64,000 nt of DNA from B3-G11 sp036985855. GTDB taxonomy: Bacteria; Actinomycetota; Acidimicrobiia; Spongiisociales; UBA5794. How positions within the stretch are numbered: the stretch's first letter is position 1; each line of letters opens with the position of its first letter. Made by a program: the position numbers and the translations under genes. Of this stretch, positions 16,512 through 26,732 are shown in pieces. The DNA lies in contig BTQL01000001.1 in the NCBI GenBank assembly GCA_036985855.1, forward strand, positions 1 through 64,000. Direction: 5' to 3'. The notes under the pieces are model-generated. The model saw only the letters and a list, made by a program, of their open reading frames with translations. It searched no databases and had not been told where the DNA came from.

Positions 16512-17450
16512 CTATGTCAAACCGAATGAATCGACGAAATTTTGTAAGCGCTCCCGCGTGATGAATACGCAGCGGTTGTCTCGTTTTTCGCGCTCGTACA
16601 TCGAATACGGGCTGTATTTGTCCGTGACGAGAACCGCCTGGTCGGGGTTGGTCTGAGCAACTTCGACGGCGAACCGCGCCAACACCGATTCTTCGAGTTC
16701 GGGATGGGACCCTTCGTCGTGACGGAGAATCACGAGCATCGTCTGTTGACCATTGCGTGTAAGGCCATACACATCGGCCTTTCCGCCCAGACTCACCGAC
16801 GAACCCGATCTACTCACGTGCACGTCATATCCGCTCACGCGAAGCAGGCCAAGGACAAGGTCCTCGAGATCCATCGAATCCGTGTCGACGCCGATGGACC
16901 GAAGGTGAGCCTCGGTCGGACCTGAAAGCTCGACCAATTCGGCAACGGGCGCGAGATTTGCCTCGCCGCTCGGAGGCGATGCGACCGTGGTATCCGCCAC
17001 GACCTCGTGCACAGCCGCAATCGGATCGCGTGTCGGTTCGACCAACACCTTCTCGTCCATTGCGGGGAGAACGCCGATATCAGGGAGATCTACGATGCAG
17101 AGAACTTCTCGAACCTCGCCCCGCATCGCAGAAACCTCGATGTGCTCGACTCCGTCGAGAGGAAGCCCTTCCCTCGATCGGTCACGCAGGTACTCGACTG
17201 CCGACGCACAAAGAAGCTCGACGAGGTGCTTACCTGGTTCAGCGTCACCCAGGGGTACGGCGAACACGGTCGTCGCCGTATTTCCCGTGACGTGAAACTC
17301 AGTGACGATCGGCATCGGTCGTTCGGACACCGGGGATCGCGCATCGGCAGATCGCTCAGCGCTCTGCCCCGCCGTGCGAAACGCGATCGCGCCGAACACG
17401 ACAATCGCTATACCGATGGCAATGATCAATATCGTGACAACAACGGTCAA
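16512..17450 (-). CDS. Membrane-anchored protein with possible Mrr/PD-(D/E)XK-like C-terminal domain
   Basis: I do not recognise this 312-residue protein as a named family. A single N-terminal membrane helix (residues 1-25, TVVVTILIIAIGIAIVVFGA) is followed by a mainly beta/alpha middle part. The C-terminal 130 residues start DLEDLVLGLLRVSGYDVHVS and continue with GGKADVYGL and TMLVILRH, the order of elements seen in Mrr-type restriction-endonuclease folds (helix, D, strand with an acidic-x-K-like site). The final catalytic residues are not convincing, since the usual ExK is LVILRH, so the domain may be inactive. Start: TTG at 17450 with a GGAGG ribosome site five bases upstream. Confidence 0.5.
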   Translation of the reverse strand: MTVVVTILIIAIGIAIVVFGAIAFRTAGQSAERSADARSPVSERPMPIVTEFHVTGNTATTVFAVPLGDAEPGKHLVELLCASAVEYLRDRSREGLPLDGVEHIEVSAMRGEVREVLCIVDLPDIGVLPAMDEKVLVEPTRDPIAAVHEVVADTTVASPPSGEANLAPVAELVELSGPTEAHLRSIGVDTDSMDLEDLVLGLLRVSGYDVHVSRSGSSVSLGGKADVYGLTRNGQQTMLVILRHDEGSHPELEESVLARFAVEVAQTNPDQAVLVTDKYSPYSMYEREKRDNRCVFITRERLQNFVDSFGLT

Positions 17451-17580
17451 CAGGTCCTCCGTTAGGTACTTCTATCGCAGTCTAAGAGCGCAGAACTCAG
17501 AACTCGGACTTCGAACCGTTCGAAAGCGCAAGATCGTCCTCTGTGCACTGTGCCCCTCCGGTGAGCCGAAGGCGACCGCT

Positions 17581-17868
17581 CTAACCCGCCTTGCGGGCTT
17601 CCGCTGCGATCTTGCGTTCCTTGCGGATCTTTCGGCGCTCACGCTCGGACAGAGCGCCCCAGATACCGAACTTCTCACTCGATACGATTGCGAATTCGAG
17701 ACACTCGACCTGCACGGAACACTCACGGCATATCGACTTTGCGGTGCGAGTCGAAGCGCCGCGCTCGGGAAAGAACAGGTCAGGGTCGGCACCGCGACAG
17801 TTGGCGAAGTCTTGCCATGCCATGTCAATGCCTTCAGCCTGAAGGGCGTCGATGAGGTTTTCGAACAA
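17581..17868 (-). CDS. WhiB-family Fe-S transcriptional regulator
   Basis: Actinobacterial [4Fe-4S]-binding regulator of 95 residues. Four conserved cysteines (Cys24, Cys47, Cys50, Cys56, the CxxC pair in SICRECSVQVEC) ligate the cluster. The G(I/V)WG turn is GIWGALSERERRKIRK, and a basic tail follows for DNA contact. Family members sense oxygen, NO or redox state and usually act with the principal sigma factor. The start is TTG at 17868, chosen because AGGAG sits five bases upstream; an ATG at codon 16 is the alternative. It stands alone, with a 222-base gap to the divergent sdhC that should hold both promoters. Confidence 0.92.
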   Translation of the reverse strand: MFENLIDALQAEGIDMAWQDFANCRGADPDLFFPERGASTRTAKSICRECSVQVECLEFAIVSSEKFGIWGALSERERRKIRKERKIAAEARKAG

Positions 17869-18090
17869 GCGGACTCCTACGACCGTGTAATTACATTGCT
17901 GTCATTCAAGTAAGGCCGCGCGCGCCTGTCAAATGCCCGTCGCGCGAATCGCGAGAAAAGTCAAGGACCTCAGACATCTCATGGTCCCCCGTCGGCTTCT
18001 TCGCTGTGCACCGACCGCTGCCGGCGGTGAACGAACGAAAGCAACGCGAATTGGGGGATAATCAATACACGTTCGACCAAGGATGGTTCA

Positions 18091-18837
18091 GTGACCGCGA
18101 CCAAACGAGCACCGGTTCACGATCGTCAAGGCTGGCGCCAATGGCTGGGAGGGTTCTTCTCCTCCTCGGTCGGCCTCAAGTGGCTCATGGCTCTCACCGG
18201 CATCGGTCTGCTCCTCTACATCCTTGCTCATCTCATCGGCAACCTCAAGATCTTCCTCGGTGTTGATCCGATTACCGGCGAGTACCAGATCGATCTCTAC
18301 TCAGAGGCACTCAGGACGCTCGGCGGGCACCTCGTGCCCAGAAGCTCGATTCTCGCCTTGTTCAGGATCGGTCTCGCATCCTTGTTCATCCTCCACATCT
18401 GGGCATCTGTCATCCTCACACGCCGCAACTGGGCGGCCAGAGGCCGCGACAGGTACGAAGCCAAGCGGCAGTATGACGAAGCGAATTATGCGAGCCGCAC
18501 GATGCGGTTCAGCGGGACGATCGTGCTCCTGTTCCTGTTATACCATCTCGCGGATCTCACCTTCGGTTATGCGAATCCCGAATATGTCTTCGGCGACGTC
18601 TACAACAACATGATCGCGAGCATGTCACAGCCGATCGTTGCTCTGATCTACATGCTCGCGAACGTCTTTCTCGCCGTACACATCTATCATGGAGCCTGGA
18701 GCCTCTTCCAGAGCCTCGGAACAGCCAACCCGAAGTACAACGACCTGCGCAGATACTTCGCTGTTGCCTTTGCCGCGGTGATCCTGGTCGGAAACATCTC
18801 GATCCCACTGGCCATCTTGGCCGGCTGGGTCTCCTGA
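18091..18837 (+). CDS. sdhC: Succinate dehydrogenase cytochrome b subunit (b558 family)
   Basis: Single-polypeptide membrane anchor of complex II, 248 residues with about five membrane helices and several helix-embedded histidines suited to haem b ligation (HLIGNLKIFLG, ILHIWASVI, LLYHLADL, VHIYHGAWSL). This is the B. subtilis/Actinobacteria type that needs no SdhD, consistent with the gene order sdhC-sdhA-sdhB. The start is GTG at 18091. A GATAAT sequence about 30 bases upstream could be a -10. Confidence 0.9.
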   Translation: MTATKRAPVHDRQGWRQWLGGFFSSSVGLKWLMALTGIGLLLYILAHLIGNLKIFLGVDPITGEYQIDLYSEALRTLGGHLVPRSSILALFRIGLASLFILHIWASVILTRRNWAARGRDRYEAKRQYDEANYASRTMRFSGTIVLLFLLYHLADLTFGYANPEYVFGDVYNNMIASMSQPIVALIYMLANVFLAVHIYHGAWSLFQSLGTANPKYNDLRRYFAVAFAAVILVGNISIPLAILAGWVS

Positions 18838-18851
18838 TCGGAAGGGCGACC

Positions 18852-20782
<1,931 letters not shown>

Positions 20783-20783
<1 letters not shown>

Positions 20784-21541
20784 TGGACCTGTCACTCAAA
20801 GTCTGGCGGCAGGCCGGTTCAGATGAACGAGGCGAATTCAAGACATACGACGCGAAGAACGTGAGCCCTGAGTCCTCGTTTCTCGAAATGCTCGACCAGG
20901 TGAATGAGCATCTCAACGCCATAGGCGAAGAACCGATCGCATTCGACGACGACTGCCGCGAGGGTATCTGTGGCATGTGCGGCGTCATGGTGAACGGCCA
21001 TCCGCACGGCCCGCAGCAAGGCACTGCCACGTGCCAGCTCCACATGCGGAAATTCGCTGACGGTGACTCGATCACGATCGAGCCGTGGAGAGCATCAAGC
21101 ATGCCTGTCGTGCGGGACCTCATCGTGGATAGATCGCCACTCGACCGCATCATCGAGGCCGGCGGCTACGTATCCGTCAACACGGGGGCAGCACCAGACG
21201 CCAACATCATCGCCATCCCGAAAGAGGCAGCGGAGGCGTCCATGGATGCTGCAGCGTGCATCGGTTGTGCGGCCTGTGTCGCTGCTTGTCCCAACAGTGC
21301 CGCAAACCTGTTCACTGCTGCCAAGATCAACCATCTGAGTCTTCTCCCCCAGGGCCAGCCCGAGCGGTGGAGCAGGGTCGTTGCGATGGTTGAAACGATG
21401 GAGCAGTACTTCGGCTCGTGCACGAACTTCGGTGAGTGCGAAGCCGCATGCCCGAAGAACATCTCCATCGACTTCATCGCGATGATGAACCGCGACTACA
21501 TCAAGGCCCAATTCAAGAACCTCGTCAAGACCGCCCAGTAA
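20783..21541 (+). CDS. sdhB: Succinate dehydrogenase iron-sulfur subunit
   Basis: Electron-transfer subunit of complex II, 252 residues from the ATG at 20783 that overlaps the sdhA stop. The plant-type [2Fe-2S] site is Cys58, Cys63, Cys66 and Cys84 (CREGICGMCG then TATC). The C-terminal half has CIGCAACVAACP and CTNFGECEAACP for the [4Fe-4S] and [3Fe-4S] clusters. It passes electrons from SdhA to quinone at SdhC. The 128 bases after its stop carry a copy of the palindromic intergenic repeat and no obvious classical terminator. Confidence 0.94.
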
Positions 21542-21553
21542 CACCCCCAACGC

Positions 21554-21607
21554 CGCGTACCCAGGGTTCTACACCGCACTGAGTCCGGTCATCAGCCCAG
21601 AGAACGG
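21554..21607 (+). repeat. Palindromic intergenic repeat, diverged copy
   Basis: This matches the tandem element at 29797 along its length: ACCCAGGGTTCT, then CCGCACTGAGTCCGGT, then CAGCCCAGAGAACGG. One arm of the central palindrome has a mismatch (CCGCACT instead of CCGGACT). It lies just after sdhB. Confidence 0.7.
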
Positions 21608-21669
21608 AGCAACCGGGCGGAATCAGCCATGGTGCGGAGGTGTTGCCCTTTTATCACCAAGGAGAACGA

Positions 21670-22425
21670 ATGACAACACAGACTCGTGGACGTGTTCGCG
21701 TCGAAGATGGGCACAAGAGGATCCGGGTACAGATAGGTGGCGTGACCCTTGCCGACTCTGCCGACGTCAAGATGGTGTGGGAGATCCCGTACTACCCCAC
21801 CTACTACTTCCAACAGGATTCCGTTCGTGTGGACCTGCTGGTCGACTCGGGTGAGACGAAACGTTCACCAAGCAGGGGTACGGCCAACCTGTACGACATC
21901 ACCGTCGGTGACCGAACCGTTGCACAAGCTGCCCGGGTGTGGAACGAGGCGAAGATCAATGAGGTCGTCGGATACGTGTCCTTCGATTGGAAATCGATGG
22001 ATGCGTGGTTCGAAGAGGATGAGGAGGTGTATGTCCATGCTCGTGACCCGTACACACGTATCGACATCCTCCAGAGCTCCCGAAATATCCGCGTCGAAGT
22101 AGACGGCGTAACCGTTGCTGAATCGGACAGGGCTCGCTTCTTGTTCGAGACGGGGCTACCCGTGCGTTACTACTTGCCGAAGACCGATGTGCACTTCGAG
22201 TATCTGACGGCGACCGAGACCGCTACCTCATGCCCCTACAAAGGCACGGCGAGGTACTGGTCCGTCGACACGAAGGGTGATACGCACGAAGACGTCGTGT
22301 GGGGTTACGACACACCCTTACGTGAATCACAAGAAGTCGCAGGATTCGTAGCGTTCTACAACGAGAAACTCGACATTTACGTTGACGGCGAACTCGAGGA
22401 CAGACCCAAGACCATGTTCGGATGA
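21670..22425 (+). CDS. Tandem DUF427 protein
   Basis: A 251-residue cytosolic protein made of two DUF427 (NTP_transf_9) beta-rich domains, about 10-115 and 125-245. Each copy has the family pattern: RVxxxGxxxADS, then PVRYYLPKxDV, then CPYKGTARYW(S/D), then AW.Y..P, ending GxVxFY(N/D). The second copy fits well (PVRYYLPKTDVHFEYL, CPYKGTARYWSVD, GYDTPLRESQEVAGFVAFYNEKLDIYVDG); the first is more diverged (PYYPTYYFQQDSV). No reaction has been firmly assigned to the family. The ATG at 21670 has GGAGA upstream; an in-frame ATG at 21640 is less likely. Confidence 0.85.
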   Translation: MTTQTRGRVRVEDGHKRIRVQIGGVTLADSADVKMVWEIPYYPTYYFQQDSVRVDLLVDSGETKRSPSRGTANLYDITVGDRTVAQAARVWNEAKINEVVGYVSFDWKSMDAWFEEDEEVYVHARDPYTRIDILQSSRNIRVEVDGVTVAESDRARFLFETGLPVRYYLPKTDVHFEYLTATETATSCPYKGTARYWSVDTKGDTHEDVVWGYDTPLRESQEVAGFVAFYNEKLDIYVDGELEDRPKTMFG

Positions 22426-22434
22426 CTCCCAAGC

Positions 22435-22469
22435 CATTCTGGCGTCCCTTACTGAGGGACGCCAGAATG
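22435..22469. terminator. Perfect 15-bp hairpin after DUF427 gene
   Basis: CATTCTGGCGTCCCT and its exact complement are separated by the five-base loop TACTG. The hairpin begins ten bases after the DUF427 stop. No U-tract follows, but a stem this strong commonly terminates transcription in high-GC actinobacteria. Confidence 0.75.
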
Positions 22470-22527
22470 TGCTGGTGTAACGTCCGGTACACTCACGGTT
22501 GTTAACAGTCCAACGAAAGGACCATCC

Positions 22528-22911
22528 GTGGCTAAGTTCCTCAGCGAAGACCACTTCAACCTAGCCCGCGAGGGACTCAACTCCGACCCGGGTTTCCAGA
22601 ACGCGATCGCCAATGTCGACCTGTCCGTTCAGTTCGACGTATCAGGAACCCCTACAGGGGATGTGTCGTACTACCTACAGGTCGCAGACGGAACCGCTGC
22701 GACCCAGCTCGGACCTCTCGACGGAGCAGACGTCAATGTGTCCTCTGACTACGAGACCTCACAGGCGATCTCGAAGGGCGAACTCAATGTTCAGATGGCC
22801 TTCATGACCGGAAAGATCAAGGTCGGTGGCAACATGGCCAAGATCATGATGCACCAGGGCGTGCTCAACGAGTATGCGCGAGTGCTGTCGGGTTTGGACA
22901 TTGAGTACTGA
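22528..22911 (+). CDS. SCP2 sterol-carrier-domain protein
   Basis: A 127-residue single-domain SCP2 protein that should bind hydrophobic ligands such as fatty acyl-CoA in a beta-sheet pocket. The pattern fits: beta-strand repeats (VQFDVSGTP, VSYYLQVADG), then DVNVSSDYETSQAISKGELN, MTGKIKVGGNMAKIM and a C-terminal amphipathic helix. The start is GTG at 22528 with AAAGGA eight bases upstream. It is framed by two perfect hairpins (22435-22469 and 22945-22989) and is therefore probably monocistronic. Confidence 0.85.
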   Translation: MAKFLSEDHFNLAREGLNSDPGFQNAIANVDLSVQFDVSGTPTGDVSYYLQVADGTAATQLGPLDGADVNVSSDYETSQAISKGELNVQMAFMTGKIKVGGNMAKIMMHQGVLNEYARVLSGLDIEY

Positions 22912-22944
22912 ATCAGAATTCAGCGTCAGGTTTCAGGCATAAAG

Positions 22945-22989
22945 GCAATATCAGAGAGGACGCCCGTCGGGCGTCCTCTCTGATATTGC
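22945..22989. terminator. Perfect 21-bp bidirectional hairpin
   Basis: A 21-bp inverted repeat with a three-base GTC loop lies between the convergent SCP2 and HU genes. The outer arms are A/T-rich (GCAATATC / GATATTGC) and the core is GAGGACGCCC / GGGCGTCCTC, so transcripts from either side end in a GC stem with a U-rich flank. Confidence 0.85.
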
Positions 22990-23002
22990 TTGTTGATCGA
23001 GA

Positions 23003-23281
23003 TCAGCCAGGCCTGACCGCGTCCTTGAAAGACTTACCGGCCTTGAACGCAGGGACCCTTGTCGCCTTGACGTAGATCGGAGCGCCTGTCTGCGGGTTCC
23101 GCGCCGTACGAGCCGCGCGGTCGCGTGCCTCAAACGTACCGAAGCCTGTGATCTGGACCTTGCCGGTGGAAACGACCGCACCGACGATTACGTCGAGCAT
23201 TTCGTTGACCATCTTGTCAGCCAAAGCCTTCGACTCGCCTGAGTTGCGAGCCACGGCCTCGATCAGTTCGCCCTTGTTCAT
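23003..23281 (-). CDS. hup: HU-family DNA-binding protein
   Basis: Nucleoid protein of 92 residues that dimerises and bends DNA. It begins MNKGELIEAVARNSG, has the core GKVQITGFGTFEARDRAARTARNPQTG with its arm proline region, and ends with KATRVPAFKAGKSFKDAV. It lacks the long Lys/Ala-rich tail found on mycobacterial HupB. The ATG at 23281 is set by a GAGGAGG ribosome site; an upstream in-frame start at 23302 is disfavoured. Confidence 0.92.
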   Translation of the reverse strand: MNKGELIEAVARNSGESKALADKMVNEMLDVIVGAVVSTGKVQITGFGTFEARDRAARTARNPQTGAPIYVKATRVPAFKAGKSFKDAVRPG

Positions 23282-23432
23282 TGGGAAACCTCCTCTGTCC
23301 ACGACGTTCGTGGATCGAATAACACGGTTGTAACTCTACCCAGTACCCGTTACATCAGCAACAATAGGGGTTTTTGGGCTGCCGCACGAACGCGAACTGG
23401 GTAAAGTGACTGCCGAACCCGGAGGCACCCGT

Positions 23433-24359
23433 TTGAAGAAGAACTGGACAAAGATCGCCCTTGCGCTTGGACCGGTGATCATGCTGTCGTCGATCGTCTG
23501 GGAATACGCAAGGACGAAGTCTTCTTACACCTACCTCGTGCAGCCCTGGTCCATACGTGGCTATGACACGATCCACGGCTGGATCATCGTTGCTGCCGCG
23601 GTCCTGCTGCTCATCAGCGGGTTGTTGACTTCGATGGAACGATCGATGCAGCCACGCTACTCGGCACTCATCGTGGTGTACACCGTTGTCGCCGCCACAG
23701 GCTTCGCCGCTGTGTTTGCGACGGACGACATCACTATGACCATGAGCAGCATGGCGAACGTCGCGCTCTCGATCCTTCTTGCGAGCTCGATCGCTCTTGC
23801 CCTCCGCAGCCTGTTAGGTGAGTCTAAGAAATGGCTCAGCAGAGCGCTTCTCACGTTCATCCCCCTGTTCCTCGTTTTCTTCTTCCTGTTCGGGGCAACG
23901 CTCGCAGGCAACGCGATCAGCCTGCCACCCTGGGCGCTCGTGTTCGTGGTCTTCCTTGTACTTGGAGCCCTCTCGATCACCATCAAGCCAATGGATATGG
24001 GTGCAAACCGCATGATCATCATCGCTGCTGTCATGACTGGGTTGGTCGTCTTGCTCTCCGCTGGGGCAATCCGTCAGACGCTCATCGACATCCAGATGGA
24101 GACGGATCAGGGCAACGGTCTCTTCGGGATCGCAGCCCAGTACAAGGACACCCAGGCCGCAGGTGGATGGTGGTTGGCCGGCTTCGGAACCTTCGTGATG
24201 TTCGTCGGCTCGGTAGGGCTGTGGGCGAAGCGCAGGGACATCGTTGCAGCCATCGCCAGGGCCGATAAGCAGCGCGTCGCTGCGGAGAAGTCCGCCAAGG
24301 AGATCGCAGACGCCGCGGAGGCCTATGCCCGCGATCACGAGAGCGCAACGGCGAACTAA
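23433..24359 (+). CDS. Multi-pass membrane protein of unknown function
   Basis: I do not recognise a named family. The 308-residue protein (TTG start at 23433, chosen because GGAGG lies seven bases upstream; GTG at 23406 is the alternative) has about eight hydrophobic segments. The largest are LLTFIPLFLVFFFLFGATLAG and WALVFVVFLVLGALSI. The soluble C-terminal tail of about 40 residues is charged and alanine-rich (ADKQRVAAEKSAKEIADAAEAY), probably a cytosolic coiled coil. No transporter signature or catalytic motif is visible. It is divergent from the HU gene and convergent with mdh. Confidence 0.65.
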   Translation: MKKNWTKIALALGPVIMLSSIVWEYARTKSSYTYLVQPWSIRGYDTIHGWIIVAAAVLLLISGLLTSMERSMQPRYSALIVVYTVVAATGFAAVFATDDITMTMSSMANVALSILLASSIALALRSLLGESKKWLSRALLTFIPLFLVFFFLFGATLAGNAISLPPWALVFVVFLVLGALSITIKPMDMGANRMIIIAAVMTGLVVLLSAGAIRQTLIDIQMETDQGNGLFGIAAQYKDTQAAGGWWLAGFGTFVMFVGSVGLWAKRRDIVAAIARADKQRVAAEKSAKEIADAAEAYARDHESATAN

Positions 24360-24413
24360 CCGAGGCTGATCCCGATCACATCGCGATGAAGCGCGATTTC
24401 CTGAGGGTCTGGT

Positions 24414-25349
24414 TCAGTAGTCGATCTCTTCGAGAGCAGCAACCTTCTCGGCAACAGAGACGGCTGCCTCTTTCAGCGCCGTCTTCTCTGAATCGGTGAG
24501 ATCGACCTCTGCAACCTCGTTCACGCCGTTCTTGCCTAGCTTGGCTATCACACCGAGGTACACGCCATCGATACCGTACTGTCCTTCCATCCAGGCGCAA
24601 ACAGGCATCTCCGCGTCGCTGTCCTCAACAATGGCCCTCACCATCGAAGCGGCCGCCGCGGACGGCGCGTAGTATGCCGAACCGGTCTTGAGGTAGGCAA
24701 CGATCTCGGCACCACCCTTTCGAGTGCGGTCGACGAGCTCATCAATGGTGTCCGCGTCAAGGGCTTCTGCGAGAGGAGTGTCACCGACCTTGCAGAGCGA
24801 AGGCACCGGAACCATCGTGTCGCCGTGCGACCCGAGGGTCACCGCTTCGACATCGAGGATGTCAACATCCGCGGCTTCGGAGATGAAGTGTGCGAAGCGG
24901 GCACTGTCGAGCATGCCCGCCTGACCAAGCACCCGGTTCTTCGGGAACCCAGAAACCTCAGACGCAAGCGTCGTCATCTGATCAAGCGGATTGGTGACGA
25001 CGACGATCACCGCCTCTGGAGAGTACCGAACTATCTCCTGGGTGACTGCCTTCACGATCTTGGCATTGACACCGAGGAGGTCCATTCGGCTCATACCTGG
25101 CTTGCGTGGGAGGCCTGCCGTGATCACGACGACATCGGAACCCGCGGTGTCCGCGTAATCATTTGTGCCGACGACCTTCGTGCGGTACCCAAGCACGGGA
25201 CGAGATTGATTCATGTCGAGTGCGAGACCCTGGGGAAGACCTTCGACAATATCGGTCATCACGACCTCGTCGACGATATCCCATTCAGCAATCCGCTGTG
25301 CGGTCGTTGAGCCGTACTTGCCGGCGCCTACAACGGTTACTTTGCTCAT
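24414..25349 (-). CDS. mdh: Malate dehydrogenase (LDH-like type)
   Basis: NAD-dependent oxidation of malate to oxaloacetate in the TCA cycle. At 311 residues it is of the LDH-like MDH group. The dinucleotide motif is GAGKYGSTTA (7-16), with Asp at the end of beta-2 (MTDIVEGLPQG) for NAD. The catalytic segment is ITAGLPRKPGMSR with the substrate arginines, then TNPLDQMT, and the proton-relay His lies in GSHGDTMVPV. The ATG at 25349 follows AAGGAG at good spacing. It lies 136 bases after icd on the same strand and may be partly co-transcribed. Confidence 0.92.
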   Translation of the reverse strand: MSKVTVVGAGKYGSTTAQRIAEWDIVDEVVMTDIVEGLPQGLALDMNQSRPVLGYRTKVVGTNDYADTAGSDVVVITAGLPRKPGMSRMDLLGVNAKIVKAVTQEIVRYSPEAVIVVVTNPLDQMTTLASEVSGFPKNRVLGQAGMLDSARFAHFISEAADVDILDVEAVTLGSHGDTMVPVPSLCKVGDTPLAEALDADTIDELVDRTRKGGAEIVAYLKTGSAYYAPSAAAASMVRAIVEDSDAEMPVCAWMEGQYGIDGVYLGVIAKLGKNGVNEVAEVDLTDSEKTALKEAAVSVAEKVAALEEIDY

Positions 25350-25485
25350 GAGCTCTCCTTGAGAACGGGGGGTTTGAGCCAAGGATACCCGTGCCGTTGT
25401 CCGTCAGGACTAGCAGACAAGCGTCGATACACCGTTCTCATTTCATCGCGACGCGCCCGCTGTGAACTAAAAACGGTGGACTTCC

Positions 25486-26688
25486 TCACATTCGATCACA
25501 CACTGCCTGGGCGAAAGCAGACGTCGATACTTCTGTCGCTTCGTCCATGAGGCGAGCGAAGTCGTATGTGACGATCTTGTCGCCGATAGCGGCCTCCATA
25601 CCCTTGACGATCAGATCTGCAGCCTCGGGCCAATCGAGATAGCGGAACATCATCTCGCCCGACAAGATCAGGGAACCCGGGTTGACCTTGTCCATGCCCG
25701 TGTATTTCGGCGCTGTGCCATGGGTGGCCTCAAAGATCGCGTAGCCGTTTTCGTAGTTGATGTTTCCCCCTGGGGCGATACCGATCCCACCCACCTGCGC
25801 GGCGAGTGCGTCAGACATATAGTCGCCATTGAGGTTCATCGTTGCGATCACGTCATACTCGGCGGGCCGCGTGAGGATCTGCTGGAGGAATGCATCCGCG
25901 ATGACGTCCTGGACCAGCAGCTTGTCACCTGGATCGCCGTTGGAGTCTTCCCAGCTCACCGCCACGTCGGAGAACTCCTCCCTGACGAGCTCGTAGCCCC
26001 ACTCGCGGAAGGCGCCCTCTGTGTATTTCATGATGTTGCCCTTGTGGACAAGCGTCAGAGACCGGCGGTCGTGTTCCAGGGCATACTCGATCGCTGCCCG
26101 GATGAGTCGCTTCGAACCAGTCTCAGATATCGGTTTCAGGCCAAGACCCGAATCTTCGCGGATCTCCCAACCGAACTCCTCGTCGAGGAAGGCGAGCAGC
26201 TTCGCTACGCCGTCGGTGCCGGCCTCGAGCTCCTTACCTGCATACACGTCCTCGGTGTTCTCGCGGAAGATCACCATGTCGACGTCTGCTGGTTTCCTGA
26301 CAGGGGACGGAACGCCCTGGTACCAACGCACGGGGCGCAGGCACACATAGAGATCAAGGATCTGGCGAAGCGCAACGTTGAGACTGCGGATTCCTCCCCC
26401 GATCGGCGTGGTGAGCGGACCCTTGATACCAACGAGATACTTGCGGAAGCTCTCGGTTGTCTCTTCTGGCAACCACTCACCCGTCTCGTTGAAGGCCTTC
26501 TCACCTGCAAGCACTTCGACCCATTCGATCTTGCGCTCTCCTCCGTATGCCTTCTGGACAGCGGTATCGAACACTTTCTTGGCCGCCGCCCAGATGTCCG
26601 GTCCGATGCCGTCGCCCTCGATGAAAGGGATGATCGGGTTGGCGGGTACGTTGAGACCTTCATCGGTTCTGGTGATTGCATCGGCCAT
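25486..26688 (-). CDS. icd: Isocitrate dehydrogenase, NADP type
   Basis: Homodimeric enzyme converting isocitrate to 2-oxoglutarate and CO2. The protein has 400 residues from the ATG at 26688 (GGAGA six bases upstream). The start FIEGDGIGPDIW and the phosphate/substrate loop GPLTTPIGGGIRSLNVALRQ are clear. The coenzyme segment HGTAPKYTGMDKVNPGS keeps the Lys-Tyr pair that marks NADP use in the E. coli-type enzyme. It lies 44 bases after folD, giving the order purN-purH-folD-icd-mdh, which joins C1/purine metabolism with the TCA cycle. Confidence 0.92.
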   Translation of the reverse strand: MADAITRTDEGLNVPANPIIPFIEGDGIGPDIWAAAKKVFDTAVQKAYGGERKIEWVEVLAGEKAFNETGEWLPEETTESFRKYLVGIKGPLTTPIGGGIRSLNVALRQILDLYVCLRPVRWYQGVPSPVRKPADVDMVIFRENTEDVYAGKELEAGTDGVAKLLAFLDEEFGWEIREDSGLGLKPISETGSKRLIRAAIEYALEHDRRSLTLVHKGNIMKYTEGAFREWGYELVREEFSDVAVSWEDSNGDPGDKLLVQDVIADAFLQQILTRPAEYDVIATMNLNGDYMSDALAAQVGGIGIAPGGNINYENGYAIFEATHGTAPKYTGMDKVNPGSLILSGEMMFRYLDWPEAADLIVKGMEAAIGDKIVTYDFARLMDEATEVSTSAFAQAVCDRM

Positions 26689-26732
26689 CGGCTTCTCCGT
26701 GTTCGCGTGTTGTGAGTTTCGTGCCGTGAATA

